Part shown: positions 6,011-7,435 of the stretch, in pieces
How positions within the stretch are numbered: the first letter of the stretch is position 1
Layout of the letters: the number at the start of each line of letters is the position of its first letter
Assembly (NCBI GenBank): GCA_913061425.1
Contig: CAJXUO010000065.1
Coordinates: 1 to 7,435, forward strand
DNA length: 7,435 nucleotides
Reading direction: 5' to 3'
DNA from: an uncultured Lutibacter sp.
GTDB lineage: Bacteria > Bacteroidota > Bacteroidia > Flavobacteriales > Flavobacteriaceae
Made by a program: the position numbers and the translations under genes
The notes under the pieces: model-generated
What the model was told of the DNA's origin: nothing
What the model saw: only the letters and a program-made list of their open reading frames with translations
Database searches by the model: none

Positions 6011-6673
6011 ATGTTCAAAGGTCACTGCTTCCCCAAATCAATTATTCTTCAAGTTGTTTACTTCAAATTAAGATTCAGTTTAAGCTACCGAGATGTAGAA
6101 GAATTAATGTCAATTAGAGGTGTAAAAGTGGATCATGCTACTATTCAAAGGTGGGTATTTAAGTTCACTCCGCTTGTTGAACATCAATTCAGAAAAAGGA
6201 AGAAAATAGTTGGTAAAAGATGGAGAATGGATGAAACTTATGTTAAAGTAAAAGGGCAATGGAGGTATTTGTATAGAGCAGTTGATAAAGAAGGAAATAC
6301 CGTGGATTTCCTTTTAACAAAGAGAAGACAGCGCATATCCGCTCAAAGATTTTTAATAAAAGCCATAGAAAGAAATGTTAAACCAGAACTGATAAACATT
6401 GATAAGAGTGGGTCCAATACAGCTGCGATAAAACTATATAATCGGAGAAACTATTCAAATATAAAAATAAGGCAGTGCAAGTACTTAAATAATATTGTAG
6501 AGCAAGACCATCGAATGATAAAATGGCGTATAATGTTAGGTCTAGGCTTCAAAGAATTTGAATCAGCAAAGCGAACCATATCAGGCATAGAAGTAGTTAG
6601 AATGATAAAGAAAAATCAACTGTTGAACCCTAAAAGTTCAACCTATAAATCATTTATATCATTAGCTTCGTAA
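6011..6673 (+). CDS. IS6-family DDE transposase
   Basis: The 220-residue protein is slightly shorter than IS26 Tnp (234). An N-terminal helix-turn-helix-like part (about 18-50) includes LSYRDVEELMSIRGVKVDH and TIQRWV. The catalytic domain follows with the DDE triad D74 (MDETYVKVKG), D131 (INIDKSG) and E164 (NNIVEQDH), with 56 and 32 residues between them. It ends with the family's GFKEFESAKRTISGIEVVRM stretch. An in-frame TAA at 5984-5986 and no earlier ATG fix the start. No frameshift or missing catalytic residue is seen, so it may be active. It would act on the 17-bp ends of its own element. Confidence 0.94.
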   Translation: MFKGHCFPKSIILQVVYFKLRFSLSYRDVEELMSIRGVKVDHATIQRWVFKFTPLVEHQFRKRKKIVGKRWRMDETYVKVKGQWRYLYRAVDKEGNTVDFLLTKRRQRISAQRFLIKAIERNVKPELINIDKSGSNTAAIKLYNRRNYSNIKIRQCKYLNNIVEQDHRMIKWRIMLGLGFKEFESAKRTISGIEVVRMIKKNQLLNPKSSTYKSFISLAS

Positions 6674-6710
6674 ATCAAGATTCAAATCAAACTTTTATAA
6701 TTATATTTGG

Positions 6711-6727
6711 TAGATGCGACAGAACCC
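6711..6727 (-). repeat. right terminal inverted repeat of IS6-family element
   Basis: TAGATGCGACAGAACCC is the exact complement-inverse of the left end. It starts 37 bases after the transposase stop codon. The 8 bases outside are TCTAACGG, different from the left flank. Confidence 0.9.
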
Positions 6728-6814
6728 TCTAACGGTTTATAATGATATATTGAATTTATTTAAAAAGATTTCAAATATTAAAGAAGTTGAGTTACTTTTT
6801 TGTTTAAGATTTAA

Positions 6815-6822
6815 TATTTTTG
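6815..6822 (+). promoter_or_regulatory. possible -7 element for the methyltransferase gene
   Basis: TATTTTTG fits the Bacteroidota -7 consensus TAnnTTTG and lies 19 bases before the methyltransferase ATG. The -33 region has no good TTG at 19-21 bases; TTG occurs at 6787-6789, 25 bases away. The surrounding 6728-6841 stretch is very AT-rich and otherwise holds no recognisable gene, so this is a tentative assignment. Confidence 0.4.
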
Positions 6823-6841
6823 CCTTAAATTTATTTATATA

Positions 6842-7435
6842 ATGATAAAATTTATTGACTTATTTGCTGGAATTGGTGGTTTTCATCTGGCATTGAATAA
6901 ATTTAATTCTAAGTGTGTGTTTGCGAGTGAAATAGATGAAGACGCAGCTCATGTTTATGCAAAAAACTTTAACATTATTCCAAAAGGGGACATAAAAAAA
7001 ATTGACGAGAGAAATATTCCTGCCTTTGATTTGTTATGTGCTGGCTTCCCATGTCAGCCTTTTTCAAAAGGTGGAATGCAAGTTGGATTCGAAGACAAAA
7101 CCAGAGGTACTTTGTTTTTTGATATTCTCCGAATTTTAAAACATCATAAACCTAAATATGTATTTTTGGAGAATGTAGCCAATTTACTTACTCACGATGA
7201 AGGTAGGACTTACAAAGTAATTTGTGAAGAATTAGATAACTTAGGTTATATATTGCCAAATAAACCATTACAAATAAGCCCTCATTTTTTAGGTGTTCCA
7301 GTTCTTAGGCCAAGAATTTATATTCCAGGAATTAGAAAAGATTTGACAAAAAGAAAGGAATTAAATTTTGACAAATTGATGAAAGAAGATAAGGCGATTA
7401 CTAAGAAAATATCAATTTATTCAATTATTGATAAT
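6842..7435 (+). CDS. C5-cytosine-specific DNA methyltransferase (partial, 3' end outside window)
   Basis: The open frame starts at the ATG and runs 198 codons to the window edge without a stop. The enzyme transfers methyl from S-adenosylmethionine to carbon 5 of cytosine in a specific DNA site. Motifs in order: I, DLFAGIGGFHLAL at 6-18 (AdoMet binding); IV, GFPCQPFS at 68-75 with catalytic C71; VI, ENV at 110-112; VIII, SPHFLGVPVLRPRIYI at 146-161 with R156 and R158. In motif VIII the usual Gln of QxRxR is Val154. The target-recognition domain and motifs IX and X lie beyond the window, so the recognition sequence cannot be judged. It is probably part of a type II restriction-modification system, with the endonuclease gene expected nearby; an orphan methylase is the alternative. 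Confidence 0.93.
   Translation, partial: MIKFIDLFAGIGGFHLALNKFNSKCVFASEIDEDAAHVYAKNFNIIPKGDIKKIDERNIPAFDLLCAGFPCQPFSKGGMQVGFEDKTRGTLFFDILRILKHHKPKYVFLENVANLLTHDEGRTYKVICEELDNLGYILPNKPLQISPHFLGVPVLRPRIYIPGIRKDLTKRKELNFDKLMKEDKAITKKISIYSIIDN

Larger units (their letters stand above)
5953..6727 (+). mobile_element. IS6-family insertion sequence, 775 bp
   Basis: The element is bounded by perfect 17-bp inverted repeats and carries a single IS6-type transposase gene. The size is within the usual 700-900 bp of the family (IS26 is 820 bp). IS6 elements move by replicative transposition or conservative targeting and leave 8-bp target duplications. Here the flanks TCATAATA (left) and TCTAACGG (right) do not match. 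This suggests that deletion, inversion or recombination between copies has joined unrelated DNA across the element. I do not recognise the specific IS name. Confidence 0.93.

Noticed and set aside
1..7435. CRISPR array, tRNA or rRNA genes, phage genes, toxin-antitoxin pair
   Set aside because: No regularly spaced direct repeats, no cloverleaf or rRNA-like sequence, and no such genes were seen on either strand.

Overview
This is an AT-rich window from a member of the Bacteroidota, most likely the family Flavobacteriaceae. The evidence is the Bacteroidota-type promoter (TTG, 19 bases, TAGATTTG), the lack of clear Shine-Dalgarno sites, the DAHP synthase with chorismate mutase at its C-terminus, and a gene order that I remember as typical of flavobacteria (pheA, aminotransferase, tyrA, DAHP synthase-CM, rsgA, dtd). 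The genus cannot be told from the sequence.

Positions 39-5747 form a minus-strand core block. Transcription appears to start near 5710 and runs leftward through a short leader into pheA (prephenate dehydratase), a class I/II aminotransferase, tyrA (prephenate dehydrogenase) and a bifunctional DAHP synthase-chorismate mutase. The first three genes overlap by ATGA, and the last follows after 20 bases. Together they catalyse the first committed step of the shikimate pathway and every step from chorismate to phenylalanine and tyrosine. A 30-bp perfect palindrome (1585-1614) ends this operon. Beyond it lie rsgA (ribosome-assembly GTPase) and dtd (D-aminoacyl-tRNA deacylase), separated by a REP-like hairpin repeat.

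The most interesting element is the leader of the aromatic operon (5558-5690). It encodes a 20-residue peptide containing an eight-codon run of alternating Phe and Tyr (FYFYFYFF). Next come an 8-base segment overlapping the leader stop codon that can pair perfectly with the left arm of a terminator, and then that terminator, with a U9 tract about 10 bases before pheA. This is the layout of a ribosome-mediated attenuator, here able to sense both end products. A further 9-of-10 pairing inside the leader could act as the classical 1:2 hairpin.

Positions 5782-7435 are accessory DNA. A complete 775-bp IS6-family element (5953-6727, perfect 17-bp terminal inverted repeats, intact DDE transposase) has no 8-bp target duplication. 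It abuts the remnant of a small Cys-motif protein gene on the left and a C5-cytosine DNA methyltransferase gene on the right, which runs off the window. The different flanks suggest a rearrangement through the IS that joined a probable restriction-modification locus to the core aromatic operon.
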